Source: Anoplolepis gracilipes | Lineage: Eukaryota; Arthropoda; Insecta; Hymenoptera; Formicidae | Direction: 5' to 3' | NCBI RefSeq assembly: GCF_047496725.1 | Contig: NC_132970.1 | Coordinates: 2,915,001 to 2,979,000, forward strand | DNA length: 64,000 nt | In this document: one piece after another, positions 12,151 through 24,278 of the stretch | Numbering within the stretch: the stretch's first letter is position 1 | How the letters are laid out: each line of letters starts with the position of its first letter | Notes under the pieces: model-generated | Seen by the model: the letters and a program-made list of their open reading frames with translations, nothing else | Database searches by the model: none | What the model was told of the DNA's origin: nothing | Translations under genes and position numbers: made by a program

Positions 12151-12359
12151 CACGAAGAAAATTTTATTAAAAATTACCATAATATATATAGTAACTGTGG
12201 ATCATTAGGGATCACTCTAAGTTAAAGTGTTATGTAAAACTGTACAAATTGCGTAAATTAATGTAATTTTTATAATTTTGCATACCACTTTAGAATGATT
12301 CCTAATGGTCCGCAGTTATTACATATCACCGTAATTTTTAATACAAAATTTTCTCCCTG
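12151..12359. mobile_element. 209-bp palindromic MITE with TA target duplication
   Basis: The element is nearly one continuous imperfect palindrome centred near 12255. The left end reads CACGAAGAAAATTTT and the right end, on the complementary strand, CAGGGAGAAAATTTT. The similarity continues for about 100 bp inward through ATTAAAAATTAC and GGAYCATTAGGRATC blocks. A TA dinucleotide flanks each side (12149-12150, 12360-12361). TA duplication and this hairpin form point to a non-autonomous Tc1/mariner-superfamily element. It carries no reading frame; the short plus frame at 12019-12225 crosses its border. Confidence 0.82.
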
Positions 12360-12361
12360 TA

Positions 12362-13616
12362 TATGTATCAGAGACAGACAGAGAGATTCAGATCAAAAGA
12401 TAGAGATCGTGTCGTTATGTGTGAAAGCTTGAGATTTGACCGATTATAATCTGCTGTCAATTATAAACGTGATGTGACTGTTTCATCCTTTTTAGTCCGA
12501 TTTAAATGTTTTAATGTGCAATTATGATGTTTTCGATTTTGAATCTGATACAACTTTACATGATATTGCGGTTAAGATGGTAACAGGAGAAAGATTGTCG
12601 CTAGCTGTGAACCATGCTTTTTGGACTTTGAGCTTTGCGAGGAAATAAACTTTCTCACCCCAGAGACGTTTAAATTATTACGTGATCACGAGACTGATGG
12701 GAGAAGTTTCTTCCTCAGCGAGATCGTCGTCGGCAGTTTTTATTCCGAGTTAATCCTGGCCACATAAAGTTTACTTTTAGTTTATAGGATCGCATGCGCG
12801 TGCGCTTGCACGAGCTCGCGTGTGAAAGCACGAAAGCAGGGAGAGCCTTGTTATAGTATAAATTTCTAAATCGGCTTTAGAGGAGAACGTGACTTTTGAA
12901 CACGTACTCGCGATCTTAATCAAAATCATATCTTTTAACACCTTCCTCGACTTTGTTTTTTTAAATGAGCGACCGGAAAAATAGCGTGTAGATAATTTAA
13001 ATCATTAATACCAGATGGTTGTGAAACAACTTCTTTGATAATCATTACGGGGATCATCGTATCTGCGTCGGCAGGATCCACAGTGGCACGTAATTGGTTC
13101 AAGAGAAAAGAACCATTCACGGCTGGACCGCTCTGCCAATTATTCATGCTCGTGTCTGCCGACCGATACGTATGATTAATGATAAAGGAGTACGCTCGTC
13201 AGTGGACCACCTCGATTTCTCGCAGGCTGCACGTTCTTACGAGCCTTTGATAGTGGAAGAGCTACTATAAAGAAAAAAAAAAAATGGATCGAAGGTATAT
13301 ATGTACGCGCATCGAGTATATCGCGTTATCGAGAAAGTTATAATGAAAAATAACTTTCGAGATGAAGCGATACAACCAAGACGCAGACAATTCGGATTTT
13401 CCACACCTTTATCGAATGACGGTTGTTGAAAATATACTGTTCAATTATTATATAGAACATTTTGGTAATTTTGAATTAATTTAATGTCGATTTAATTATG
13501 TAATAGGAAAAAGCGATCATGTTCTATCTGTACAAGGATAATTTTTTTATAAGCATTTTTCCATATTTATATTAAAATCTCTGAAACCAATTGCAGTCGT
13601 AATCTATGAACTATAA
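12362..13616. other. non-coding stretch
   Basis: No gene supported. A minus-strand frame at 12935-13147 (70 codons) has a balanced amino-acid composition and remains open for some codons upstream of its ATG, but shows no motif that I recognise and no flanking splice signals. A CpG-rich patch lies around 12.78-12.83 kb. Confidence 0.5.
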
Positions 13617-13895
13617 TATATTTTAAGGTCTCTTAAGCTATCTGAGCCAAATTATCAAAACATAAAAAAATATATATGAAAATTATTTATAATTATCTTA
13701 AGCTATCTAGCCATTATAAAAATTTTTTATAGTATAATTGATAATATAGTCAATCAGTAGTGGTAATTATTCGCGAAGCTTCGGGGAGTTATATCGAGTG
13801 TTACGCAAACATCTAAAGTAAACATATCGATACGAAATAAATTAAATTATATTTTGATAATTTGGCTCAGATAGCTTAAGAGACCTTATATTTTA
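13617..13895. mobile_element. 261-bp MITE with 40-bp inverted repeats and 9-bp target duplication
   Basis: The body is 13626-13886. The terminal inverted repeats are 40 bp with one mismatch; each begins AGGTCTCTTAAG and continues CTATCTGAGCC then AAATTATCAAAA. The nonamer TATATTTTA is repeated directly outside both ends (13617-13625, 13887-13895). A third, partial copy of the end sequence (CTTAAGCTATCTAGCC) lies inside at about 13697-13712. High arm identity implies a fairly recent insertion. A 9-bp duplication again suggests the Mutator-like group, or hAT if only 8 bp are counted; there is no coding sequence to decide. Confidence 0.9.
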
Positions 13896-16563
13896 TAGTA
13901 AAACAATTCGCAAATCTTCGCATCAAGAGTTTCTATGCATAACGACGCTAAGAAATGCTTCGGGATATAAAACGCGATGCGTTTGCGAATAGCGACGTCT
14001 TATATAATGTCCGTTTTTCTTTATTCACGTTTACGCGCTCGGAACTTGACCGTCATATCGTAACGCGATACTTGGCGCAGTTTTTATCACTCGCGGCAGT
14101 ACGGAACGACAAGCCGCGTGGAAAGCACGCTATAGATACTCGCTTTGGCTGTTGCGATAAAACTACATATGCACTGTATAGCTGCGAGTCATGACAGCAC
14201 CGACGTGGAATCCGACGGAGCTGCCTGTATGTACTGACCCATCTCTTCAACTTAATCCAGCATCATTACCGACATCACAGAGAGCTCGTTAGTCTCATTT
14301 ATATTCACGTAGCAACTTATATCTCGCCAAGAAGGAGGAAGTTAGAACACACGACGTGGAACCATCTCGTGTGGTCCGGCCAGGCAATGTATTATCTTGT
14401 CGTGATAGTTGACAGTACAAAGTATTTTTAAATCCCATTTGTGCATCTTGTTTTAACAGTTTTTAAACGTTTAATAACTATTCGTCGATCGGAAACTCGA
14501 TCTATAAAAGTTTATTACGTAAATTTGTCACTCTGAAATGTTATGAATTTTGATGAGACATCAGACACGCATACAAACACCGGATGCAGTGTATCGATAC
14601 TGATAAGATTATCGGAATTGGATTTGAACTGGTACGTTACTTTCAAAGATAATCAGTGTTACGTCGTTAATCATATGCCGGGAAGATGTATTATCCGATA
14701 ATCTGTATACGTAAATGACTTTGAATGGCGCGACTGCTCATCACCCTTCGGATGAAGGCGCGTATTGCTACATAGCTATGACGGTATAGGACACACAGCA
14801 GCCATAATTCAGTGCAAGCGCGTAGGGGTTTCGCAAGCGGAAGTTTGATTATGCCGCATTCTCTGTCGTCCGTATACCGTCGACCCCCTTTGTATTCCAC
14901 CCCTCGAATTTCCCCGAGGTTTGACGTAACTGTAATTGGTTGAATGCTCTAGAAAGTCGATTATCTTGACGAATGTTTCGATGCAATCCGCGATGAAATT
15001 AGCAAATTGGTAAAATTTTATCTCCGACGCGAACAGCAAATTATTATCGCAAATATCAGAACGCAATCTCGGAATATGTGTACAGAATTACGAAACGGTC
15101 TAAGAATTCCGCACCTTAAATGATTATCGGTAGCGCGTGTGTATGTGTATGAATTAAGTACAATACATCGTGATCACATTAAAATATATCTTTTCGTAGT
15201 GAGGATAATACCTGTGAAAATATTACCGCTTTTTATTTTAGTTATACGTACTCATTTTTTATCATACAAACAAAATTTGTATATTTTTCGCATGCGTAAA
15301 TGATCATTGTATCGAAGTGAACGTAACAAAAAATGGTTCGTAGCAACGGACTCACTTTTCCTGGCGTCGTTCGTCATTGTCGCGAGACTATACCGCATCC
15401 CTTGAGATACCGAAGAGTAACGCGGAATTACTATCCAACTTTGCTCGAGAGCGCAGGACTTTTCCACACTACCCTTTTATCGTCGTCTCTCTCAGTGCGT
15501 TGGACCTCGCGAAAGTCTCGTTTATTACATACCCACCCTCATTGAAGCGACTGCTATCCCGTAGGGGTGCACGGACCCCATCGGATGACTCATCTCGCGT
15601 AAGTTCTATTATCGCGGGCGGTAGTAAAGACGCTCCCTAACGATATAGGGTGATGCATCTCGGTTCTCGATACGCAGTGAAATGAAATTACGGAGCGTCG
15701 GTAGCTCGGCTTTTCCTCCCCATTTCTCTTTTTCTCGCATCAGCTTTTAATTTTTGTCGGTCGCGAAGTTTTATATATAGAGACATAACGTCTCTTACAA
15801 AAGACAAAAGCGGAATTCGTTATCGGTGCGTTATAGGACGAAATAGGAGACGGTGCAGGCGCGACGGTTAACTGCGACCAGCCAGGCAATACGATTCCAG
15901 TGTTCGGTGTACGGTTTCCGGTTTATATACCTCGCGGTTACCGAGTCGTTCGTACCGGCAAGTCTCCCCGCATCTCCTCCTCCTCGTTTTATCCTGTACG
16001 AGCCTATTTTGCTGTCCAGCTTTGTTGTGTGAAATGACAAAGGCATTTTGTTCGACGAGCGTGTATACCCTCCTCTCGCGCCAAGTTATTATAATGTGCT
16101 CTGTACGTATGTGCCACCGTCTGACACCCTCACTGTGACTATCCGCCATTTTTGAATGGTGACAGATGCGTTTTCTGCTCAACCAGCAAACAACGAAAAT
16201 GCGAACCCTACAGGCTCCATTGTTCAGGTACGTGTTTACGAAGTTAATATCACTGTTTCCGCTGTTGGAACAAAATTGGCTTTCCATTGTGCAGAACTTC
16301 CCCTGATAATGGACGACGTAATGTCGATTACACTTCAAAACGATATATTGTAAAGTAAAATGAAAGCATACTATTGATGGCACCAAGTAATAAATATTAA
16401 TCGTTTATTTCGTTAATAGTAATCAAATTTTCTTTTTCTATTTGTATTATCACTAGAAATGTAGTTTGCTGTAAATAATCTATATGTATTTTTGATAACA
16501 TCAGTTTGGTACATCTGTTCGATACATGAAAGATAGTCTTGGCTAATTTCTCACAAATATCCG
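13896..16563. other. non-coding, CpG-rich mixed stretch
   Basis: Several patches are GC- and CpG-rich (14.0-14.25, 14.7-15.0, 15.3-15.7, 15.83-16.1 kb), giving many overlapping frames on both strands; the longest is 172 codons on the minus strand (15868-16386). None has a recognisable domain. A CAG|GTACGT sequence that matches the splice-donor consensus occurs at 16225-16233 on the plus strand, but no paired acceptor or coding exon can be defended. The patches could be exons or regulatory DNA. Confidence 0.45.
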
Positions 16564-16600
16564 ATACAACCTGCAATACTTGCAGCAGTTTTGGTTGTAT
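16564..16600. repeat. nested perfect hairpin
   Basis: Outer arms ATACAACC (16564-16571) and GGTTGTAT (16593-16600) are perfectly complementary. Inside them CTGCAA and TTGCAG form a second 6-bp stem with a three-base loop. The nesting is tidier than usual for a chance hairpin. It could be a protein-binding dyad or a structured RNA element. Confidence 0.7.
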
Positions 16601-18476
16601 GCCAGTGAGAACGTCAGAACCGCGGTTAATTAATTACCTTCGACATGCCAGGATTTCACGATGAGACGCCGTTCTCAATTCTCCGACGAAAACTACGATC
16701 AATTTCTAACGTACTTACAAACGATCGTAAGTCTTCAACGGGATGCTGCCCTGTCGGGGCAGAACCTGGTTGGCGCTCGTGCGTGCTGTAAAATTAACCA
16801 GTTAACAAGTTTGATGTGCTCGGTTTTAACAATTCTGGTATATGCTAATAGTGAATTATTTGTTCATGTATAATAATTTATGTTTCGCGAACCCTGGGCG
16901 AATTCATCGATGAGAAAATGGCGCTTAATTGATAAATGTTCAGAGTTCAGAACCGCGACTTGCACGCGCAAGTAATAAGACATTTATCATCGTTTAGTCT
17001 ATAGCTATCCCGTCTCTTTGCTATGCACCATCTTATACGTATTACGTTACCACGTATGGTTCATTTGCCAGACGCGACGAGCATTTCTACGAAGGTTATC
17101 TTATCGTGACCACGCGTATCGAGTCACTCGCATCTATCGACTCGGCGGTCTTGGTCTGTTACCGGAGACGTTCTCTATATTTATCACAAGTGATAGTGGA
17201 GGCGCCATATCGATAGCGAGGATCACAATTACCGTCGGTGTTTAAGCCGTTTATAGTTCCGATTTCTTCAATATTTACTTCAATATTTTTATCAGACGCA
17301 CGTGTTAAAAATATATGTATAAATATACAATATCTAAAGTATTATAACATATAAACGTATCTTCGATTTAAAAAAATGAGATATGAAAGTATATATGTGT
17401 GTGAAAACTCTTACGCCTTACCTCTTATGAAAAAGCTGCGTGATAATTGGTCTAATTATTATGGAAATAAACGCAAAAATATTTAGATGTACTCTTATGT
17501 ATCAAATCAAAATTTTAAATTCGTGTTTTCTTATTCCTGTGAAATTTTCGGGCTTATGAATATATAATACATTGTTCTGTTTTTACTCCTATTTAAAATA
17601 AATCATTAAACATGAAAAGTTAAGATTACGTTAATAAAAATATTAAAGAACATGATGAAACTTACAGATATGACATGAAATTTGAAATATTTCTACAGCG
17701 ATCTCATTTCAGGAAAGCTTAGCTTTTGCACGTCTACGAATTGCTAAGATTTTTTCTTCCCCCTCTGGGGACCACCGTGCCCCCAAAATAAATATTTTGC
17801 ATGCCAACGTCATGCGTGGGCCACCATTCGAACCTTTTAAAGATTTTAATCTGACTTTGTTTCATACCGACAAGGTCTCTCATAGTGCGACCTCGATTCA
17901 ACAACTGACTCGTGAGTTTTATTTTTAGGTCGAACGTGTCTCGTCGCCTTCACCTTCGTGGGCGGGGGGAAAAACTGTGGGTTCAAGATCCCATGATAAA
18001 CTTGTAATAAACTTTATGCGCTCTCAGGTTTCTTATGCCGTGGGGCAATTTCGTTTTAACTCCCAACCAACCGGTCAGCTTTGCAAATAAGTTCGCGCGC
18101 ACCGCGGGTAGGCATCCTCAATTTATTCATCGACATGACGAATCGAATTGACGCTGGGACTCGGAATGTCGGATTATCAGGTTTATTCACGATACCCAAA
18201 CCGGCGAGTATTCACAAGGTATTATAACGCGAAATCGTGTTATTCGAACCACCGGTATTACAACTTCCTGAGGAAGCGAATCGCGCACGAGCAATAAGAA
18301 ACATCGACGCTGAAACGATGCTAATTATTTCGGCAGGAAGCGTAACCTGCTTGTTCACGATACAGCCATTTACAGCATAACGGTATTTCCCAATATGAAG
18401 GCCATATAACTCTCGTTATTACTCCGTAATTACTGTTGGCTAACTATTATAATTCGGCCAATATTAAAATGGAAAT
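16601..18476. other. non-coding stretch
   Basis: A plus frame of 70 codons at 16661-16873 contains a GTAAGT after 22 codons (about 16727) that matches a splice donor, but it is unsupported otherwise. Around 17.75-18.0 kb lies a distinctive segment with CCCCCTCTGGGG, GTGCCCCC and a GGGCGGGGGG run; its minus strand stays open for some tens of codons in more than one frame. I do not recognise it. Confidence 0.45.
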
Positions 18477-18520
18477 GGTACAGCCAATAACACTGTATTA
18501 TATTATATTATTGGTGTACC
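18477..18520. repeat. hairpin with 13-bp arms
   Basis: GGTACAGCCAATAA (18477-18490) pairs with TTATTGGTGTACC (18508-18520) apart from one bulged base, around a 17-base AT-rich loop. The arms contain CCAAT in both orientations. Function unknown. Confidence 0.65.
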
Positions 18521-19969
18521 GGCTGACCCGCATTGGCACGATCGCATTTGCGGCACGTTTTCACGGCTCAATTGTATTGCGGAGAGCCGATCACTTCGTC
18601 GAGTAATCTCTGGGTATCGCGGACGTGTCTGAATAAACTTTTTAATCGCTCGCTCAATAAAGCGCTCAGCGATCGGGCAATCGGTTTAAGACGGATTTGC
18701 GCTATCTGAGCGCACGAAGGAATGTTTATTCTCGGTCAGGTCTTTACAAATCCGATCTTACAAAATACAGTGCTAAGTCGCTTTTATACTCGGCGCGACG
18801 ATTCGACGCGATGAAAGAAGCTGTGTAACTGGTGTTTCGAAAGAACAAAGTTATCTCGTTTCGCTGCAAATTGCCCGGATAGTGAAGGTGCGAGGAGCTT
18901 TCGTCCTAAAGATACAAAACAAGGCGACGAGTGTGCGATACCATCGAGTTACACTACTCTTAATGTCGCATAAAAGAGGGATGAAGAAGGAAGCAGAGAG
19001 ATTATACGGGTCTCCCCATTTTCGGAACCTTGAGGCTTATATCATATCTAGTACCCTCGTATTTTTAACCTGCTTATTACCAAGTTTTGGACACGTCGCC
19101 CGAAGTGGGACCTCCGTAATTTCTGTAGGACGTAATGTACGGTCGAAATTTTCTTCGGTGATTACACGTGAATCCGGTGAGATGAGTATAATCTCCAAAC
19201 ACACACGGCACGGAAACCGGCTCTCCTATCTCAAGAAATCTTTTTGCCAATATTATAATGTTTATATTGCGGTATATACTTTTTACTCGATATCTACTCT
19301 TCATATTAAAAACTTTTTATTAATATTTGCTTGAAAAACTAAGAAAAAGAAATATATGTTTATAATTTTATTAAAGTTATATACATAATATTTGCAGTTA
19401 AACAATAATTTACAATATTATACTTTGAGTAATACATACTGCTAACAATGCTTAAAATCTGTGTTTAAAATGAATTAAATTAAAGGAATTAATTAAATAT
19501 GATTGAATAATATCATTTTTATGTAGTGTGCAAAATACAATTGCGTGGAAGGAATTATTTAAAAATTTATAGATCAGACTTTTATCAGCCACATATTACA
19601 GTACAGTTGTCTATTTCTTTCATCTATATACTTGTCATGGAAATATCACATATTTGCTGTGTATCTATACTGACGTATTTACAGGAGGAAATGCGTACTG
19701 GTTGGATGACAATTAATATGAACATGCAACCGCAACATAGCGTGAGTTCGATAGACTAAACCGAGAAGCGGATCTATTGTGACGGTATATCTCTCTCCAT
19801 ATAGGTACTATGATATACGATTAAGCGTCTCTTTCCACCGCGGCTCGTTATTTGAATGTTTGTTCGATCTAATATTTAAATGAAACCAACATGCCTTGAT
19901 TCTGCATCGATTAAAATAAGCGTTTTTAATTATATGTTGGAAATTAACACGAGATTTAGTTTAAACGAG
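18521..19969. other. non-coding stretch
   Basis: The 150-codon plus-strand frame (18882-19334) is one of the longest in the window. Its second half runs into AT-rich sequence typical of non-coding DNA, it shows no domain or signal peptide and its start context is weak, so I do not call it a gene. Confidence 0.45.
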
Positions 19970-19989
19970 TAACACATACACATGTGTTA
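19970..19989. repeat. perfect 8-bp hairpin
   Basis: TAACACAT and ATGTGTTA flank the four-base loop ACAC, followed by GTGTGTG. A short palindrome in CA/TG-rich sequence. Confidence 0.7.
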
Positions 19990-22900
19990 TGTGTGTGATT
20001 ATGTTTAATTTATTCGGTTTAAGCATTAGAATGTATACTTTTTTTTATCATCGACGATCTAATCTTTACGCTCAATTTTCGAACGTCCGAGCTTCTCTAT
20101 GATTCGATATCGGCGAAATCAATCGTGAATAGAACAGTTTCTCTGAGATTCTAAATCAGTGCGACTATCGATCGTCAAAGATCATCGAAGTCGTCATTCC
20201 GTGTCAACTCTCGATTCGTAACTCTGAGTGCAGTTGCTGGACAGACTTGCTTTCACACGTAATGACGAAGTCCGAGCATGACCATTTGCTCTATAGCCCT
20301 CTAGGTACGTACTCGAGAGCTCTTGTAGGCATCTCGTCGAAGTCTTCGCAAATATGATTTCATGGTCTAAAGTCGCTCCGCAAACGACCACTTCATCAAG
20401 AAATTACGCGTGGGTAGTTTCTCTTGCAGTTGCTGATGCGGCAAACTGAGAGATATAGAAGGATACATCGTGCGAACCTGTGATCAGTTTATCGCAATAC
20501 AATTACCTTATAAACGTTTCCATCATAGAACATATGCTGCTTTAAATCAAAATTGCGTTACATACATTCACTTTGAAATATTCATTTGAGCTTTTAGACG
20601 GGATGAATCAGTGAAAATAAAAACTTGTTGATTTATGATTCGCATAAAATTGCCGAAGGATAGTGGCGGGATGACGTTAAAAAAATAAATAAATAAAAAC
20701 TTTTAGAGAGAGCCTCGAGAGCTAAAAACCTCGTATATTCACGCTGCAAGTTGGTCTGGTATATGTTAAAAAAGCTCTCGCGGCACGTCAGGAAAGAATT
20801 GTTAGCTGGCCAGACGCCGATTTAATGTCTGCTTGAACTACTACGGCCTCATTAAAGCTCTCTGTCTCTAGGATAAGAAAACGGAAGAGGGAGACAGTGA
20901 GATCGCTTCTTGTAAAAGCACCACCGCGTACTCTTGCTCGTTTCTAAGAGTAGGAAACAGAGATAGTAATCATCAACGTTGTTTCCTGTGATACTCTTCT
21001 TAACGACGAAAAACACTTTGTAAAGATTCACTTTAGGTGGATCCGTTATACAGTGTCAATTAATACTTATCAGATTTTCATTATTTCTAACATTCCGTTT
21101 CGGGATCTATTTCTTAAAAATATAGTATATAATTGGGGCAAATATAGCGTCACGAATTATACTTGTATAATGCGAGATATATTTAACTATCAGTTCAACA
21201 ACGTTTTTCCACCATGAAATAATATTTTTTTTTTGTTTGCAACGCTCGTTTACTTAATGAGCCACTTGCGCACTTGTTTGATTTTCCATTCTATTGTATT
21301 CGGTGATATGTAGCATGCTATTAATAATTTCGTGCTAAACGAGCAGAATATTACGGGCTTGATTACGGGCAACTGTGGGGGTTTCGACCTATATTTAAAT
21401 GCATAGATTAATTGAGGCGGCTGGACTTGCAACACGCGTATTATTTACATAATGTTAATTTTGCATGCGATACCGGTTTCGCGTATTATAACAGTATTTT
21501 CGCTGATACAGTTAAAACCATTATGATCTATATATGTCGGTGCATATTCCCTACGTATATAAAACTACCGTGCGTTCGTGTTGGAATGAAATTTTCACGC
21601 TGACGCTTCCTCGTTGCTAATTCCTTATCTGGAATGACGCTACTGCGTTTACGTGGCGGAGATTTAGTAACGTCGCGGTGAATGGCGCCGCATTGCTTGC
21701 TGTGACGAATGAGGCGTATTACGCGCTAGACATAGGATTTGCATTGCAAAAGCGACGCGTATTCGTGCGAGGCACGATCAGTGACTGTCTCGAAGCGCCA
21801 TAAGTCGTCGGACGTTTCTGTGTTTTCGCGTGATGTTTCTCGCCGTCTCTACGTGCCGGTAAATAATTGCGGAGCACCGGACGGGCTTACAATGGGACTG
21901 TAACAGCTGCCTCGTCGCTTTCTTTCCTTCCTCTCCACGCTCGTGCTTTCCCTCCATCGCATAGTTTCATCTTTATATGGCTTTTAATCCGGTTATTAAT
22001 GCTTAAAAAATCTTTTGCGGTTAGAATTCTACTAATAAACTGATATTGTGCGACTTTGTCCTGATTTTTTTAATCTTATTAGTACAGTCTCTAATGTATG
22101 TAACAGTTAATTTACATATATTACATATACTTTCAATTTAAATATATAACATATATTTTTACTATATTTCACATACATATTGTAAACACATAGTCCGCTA
22201 ATTATAATTATGCACTGCAGGATTATTTAAAGAATTAAACAAAATCTTATCGTATCGAATATCAATCTTGACCTAAGATAAAGGATTAAAAGAGATATGA
22301 AGTTGTTATTATTTATTATAAACTAGTTTTGTCGAATTAGTGTCTTAATGTTTTTATAACTTTTTAATAAAAAATTTCTTGTCTATTTTTTAAATAAATT
22401 TTGATAGTGCTTATAATTAATGAAGAAAAATATAGAAGTAGAAGACTGATAGTGAAGAAAAATGTACATCGAATGCTCAGCTATGGCAAACATGAAAAGA
22501 AGCAATTTCTAGTTGACTTTCTATCTAGCTGCTTTTACTACGGACTATGTATTGTCATACAAAGCTCGTGCCATAACAGACTTTCATTCTTGCGAGTTGC
22601 TTGTTTCATCTCCGCAGAAATTCAAGAAAGCTCGGGCTATCTCAAATTGTGAAAGCTACATGCATTATTTTTTGCAGCTCAAAGAAAGAACACAGCGTAA
22701 CAGTTCTTTGAAATATTTATCTTGAGATTGTATAAAAACGAGAAAACGCGTTGATCGATTTTTTGTTGTAAATATTATATGAGGATTATAGAGATAGAGA
22801 TAAAAATAGAAATAGATAGAGAGAGAGAGAGAAGGAGGAAAAGGGAGGGGGAGAATAAAAGAAGCATACTCTTCACTTAACCAACTCTTCAATAAAAATA

Positions 22901-23230
22901 TTTTCCATCTTCCATCAAAATGCAATTCTCGTGGCGAGAGAAACGGTTTCTCTTGTAAGATAGTGTGTAAGTAACATTAAATGTCACATTTACAATAGTC
23001 TATTTATTAAAGCCTTTTAATATAGTCATCTAATGTCGCTAGGGTTGATTAGGTTACCAATAATTCTGTGTTTATCGATCCAAGGAATTATCGAATCACC
23101 GCAGGTGCAAACATCTCAACTTACGATAATTAATCATGCGATGTGTCTGATCTAATTATAGCGTATCTGCATCATCGGTGACTCGAAATTCTATTGCCTT
23201 TGATATTCAATGATACTAATTTCATCGTCC
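19990..23230. other. non-coding stretch
   Basis: No gene seen. CpG-rich patches at 20.2-20.4 kb and 21.6-21.9 kb are non-repetitive; the second contains an ATTTGCAT octamer near 21.74 kb. The 22.0-22.4 kb part is AT-rich. Two overlapping frames at 22401-22725 have no recognisable content. A GA-rich tract lies at 22.81-22.85 kb. Confidence 0.5.
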
Positions 23231-23235
23231 GTCTC

Positions 23236-23273
<38 letters not shown>

Positions 23274-23287
23274 TTCTTTCTTTCTCT
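23231..23287. repeat. (CT)n-rich microsatellite
   Basis: A pyrimidine tract of CT units interrupted by TTTC, about 57 bases long. Confidence 0.9.
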
Positions 23288-24253
23288 TGCTATAAACTTG
23301 CTACAGTATTCACAATTTTCGATACAATATAAAACTACGTAAAACTATATTTCGAAATTGCTTACATAAACAAAAATGTGTAATCTTAGTATTTATATTA
23401 TTATATTTAATTGTTACATCTGTTTAATTCTATAATAAATGGTGCTATATTTTTAAGTAATTTTTATGATATAGATAAAATAACTACAATATTTATACAG
23501 AACCTTAATATTTAGTTTTTATTAATTCAGATTTAAGAAACGACGCTTATAGAAAGAAAAATACAAATACATAATAGTATATTTCTGTTTTGCATAATAT
23601 CCGTTTTTAGCTAATTTCTCTGTCTTTAAGATGAGCTTAGGATAGATATAATATGTAAATTAAGCTAACGCATACACAATTGCAGATAATATATAGTTTA
23701 TAATGCAAACGTTTACAGCTCATGACGCTACCTTTGTTAGAACCCTCATTATTCTCGCGACATATAATCCTCAGGACGCATAAAACGACAACTAATTATC
23801 ATACCAATTACATAACCGATTTCTGATTCTGCGTGTTCAACCGCGTGAAAGATACAGAATCGTTACGCTTTGATAGCGGTGTTAATTAAACAAGAGAAGG
23901 TTGCGTGAATTTGCGCACAACGAGCGAGTTCGCCGCGAATTCCCATGGAAACCTCGCCGCTGGTGGCGTCGATCGGTCGACATTAACAATGCACGGTGGA
24001 CCCCTACCTATATACATTGGTTTGCTGCAAACTGTGTGTTCCGTATATGGATGCGGGTCCGCAGCGGCTGAATAGGCGACGGGCAGATTGATAGCTGCTT
24101 GTTTGTCAGTAATGCATCGTGTTACTCAAAATTTACACGAACGTGATCGGAGCGGTTTAACCGTACATATATTACCTCGGTCAGTTGGGATCAATGACGT
24201 GAATTTTCCGTGTCGCAACAAGGCTTTCAAGTATGATTTCAAGGAATATCGTA
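23288..24253. other. non-coding stretch
   Basis: AT-rich to about 23.85 kb, then CpG-rich. No gene or repeat recognised. Confidence 0.5.
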
Positions 24254-24278
24254 TTTTTTTTTTTTTTTTTTTTTTTTT
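24254..24278. repeat. poly-T tract (25)
   Basis: An uninterrupted T run, preceded and followed by non-repetitive sequence. It could be slippage-grown, or the poly(A) tail of a retroposed sequence inserted in minus orientation; no retroposon body is recognisable next to it. Confidence 0.9.

Noticed and set aside
15868..16386. 172-codon minus-strand frame
   Set aside because: No domain; overlaps other frames on both strands; the composition changes along its length as expected for chance.
17815..17840. TTCGAACC resembling a tRNA B box on the minus strand
   Set aside because: The flanking bases do not form a T-arm stem, and no A box or acceptor stem is found at the right distance.
17975..18000. 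GGGTTCAAGATCCC resembling a tRNA T-arm
   Set aside because: Loop length is wrong for a T-arm and no D-arm or anticodon arm is upstream.
18882..19334. 150-codon plus-strand frame
   Set aside because: Its second half runs into AT-rich sequence; no motif or good start context.
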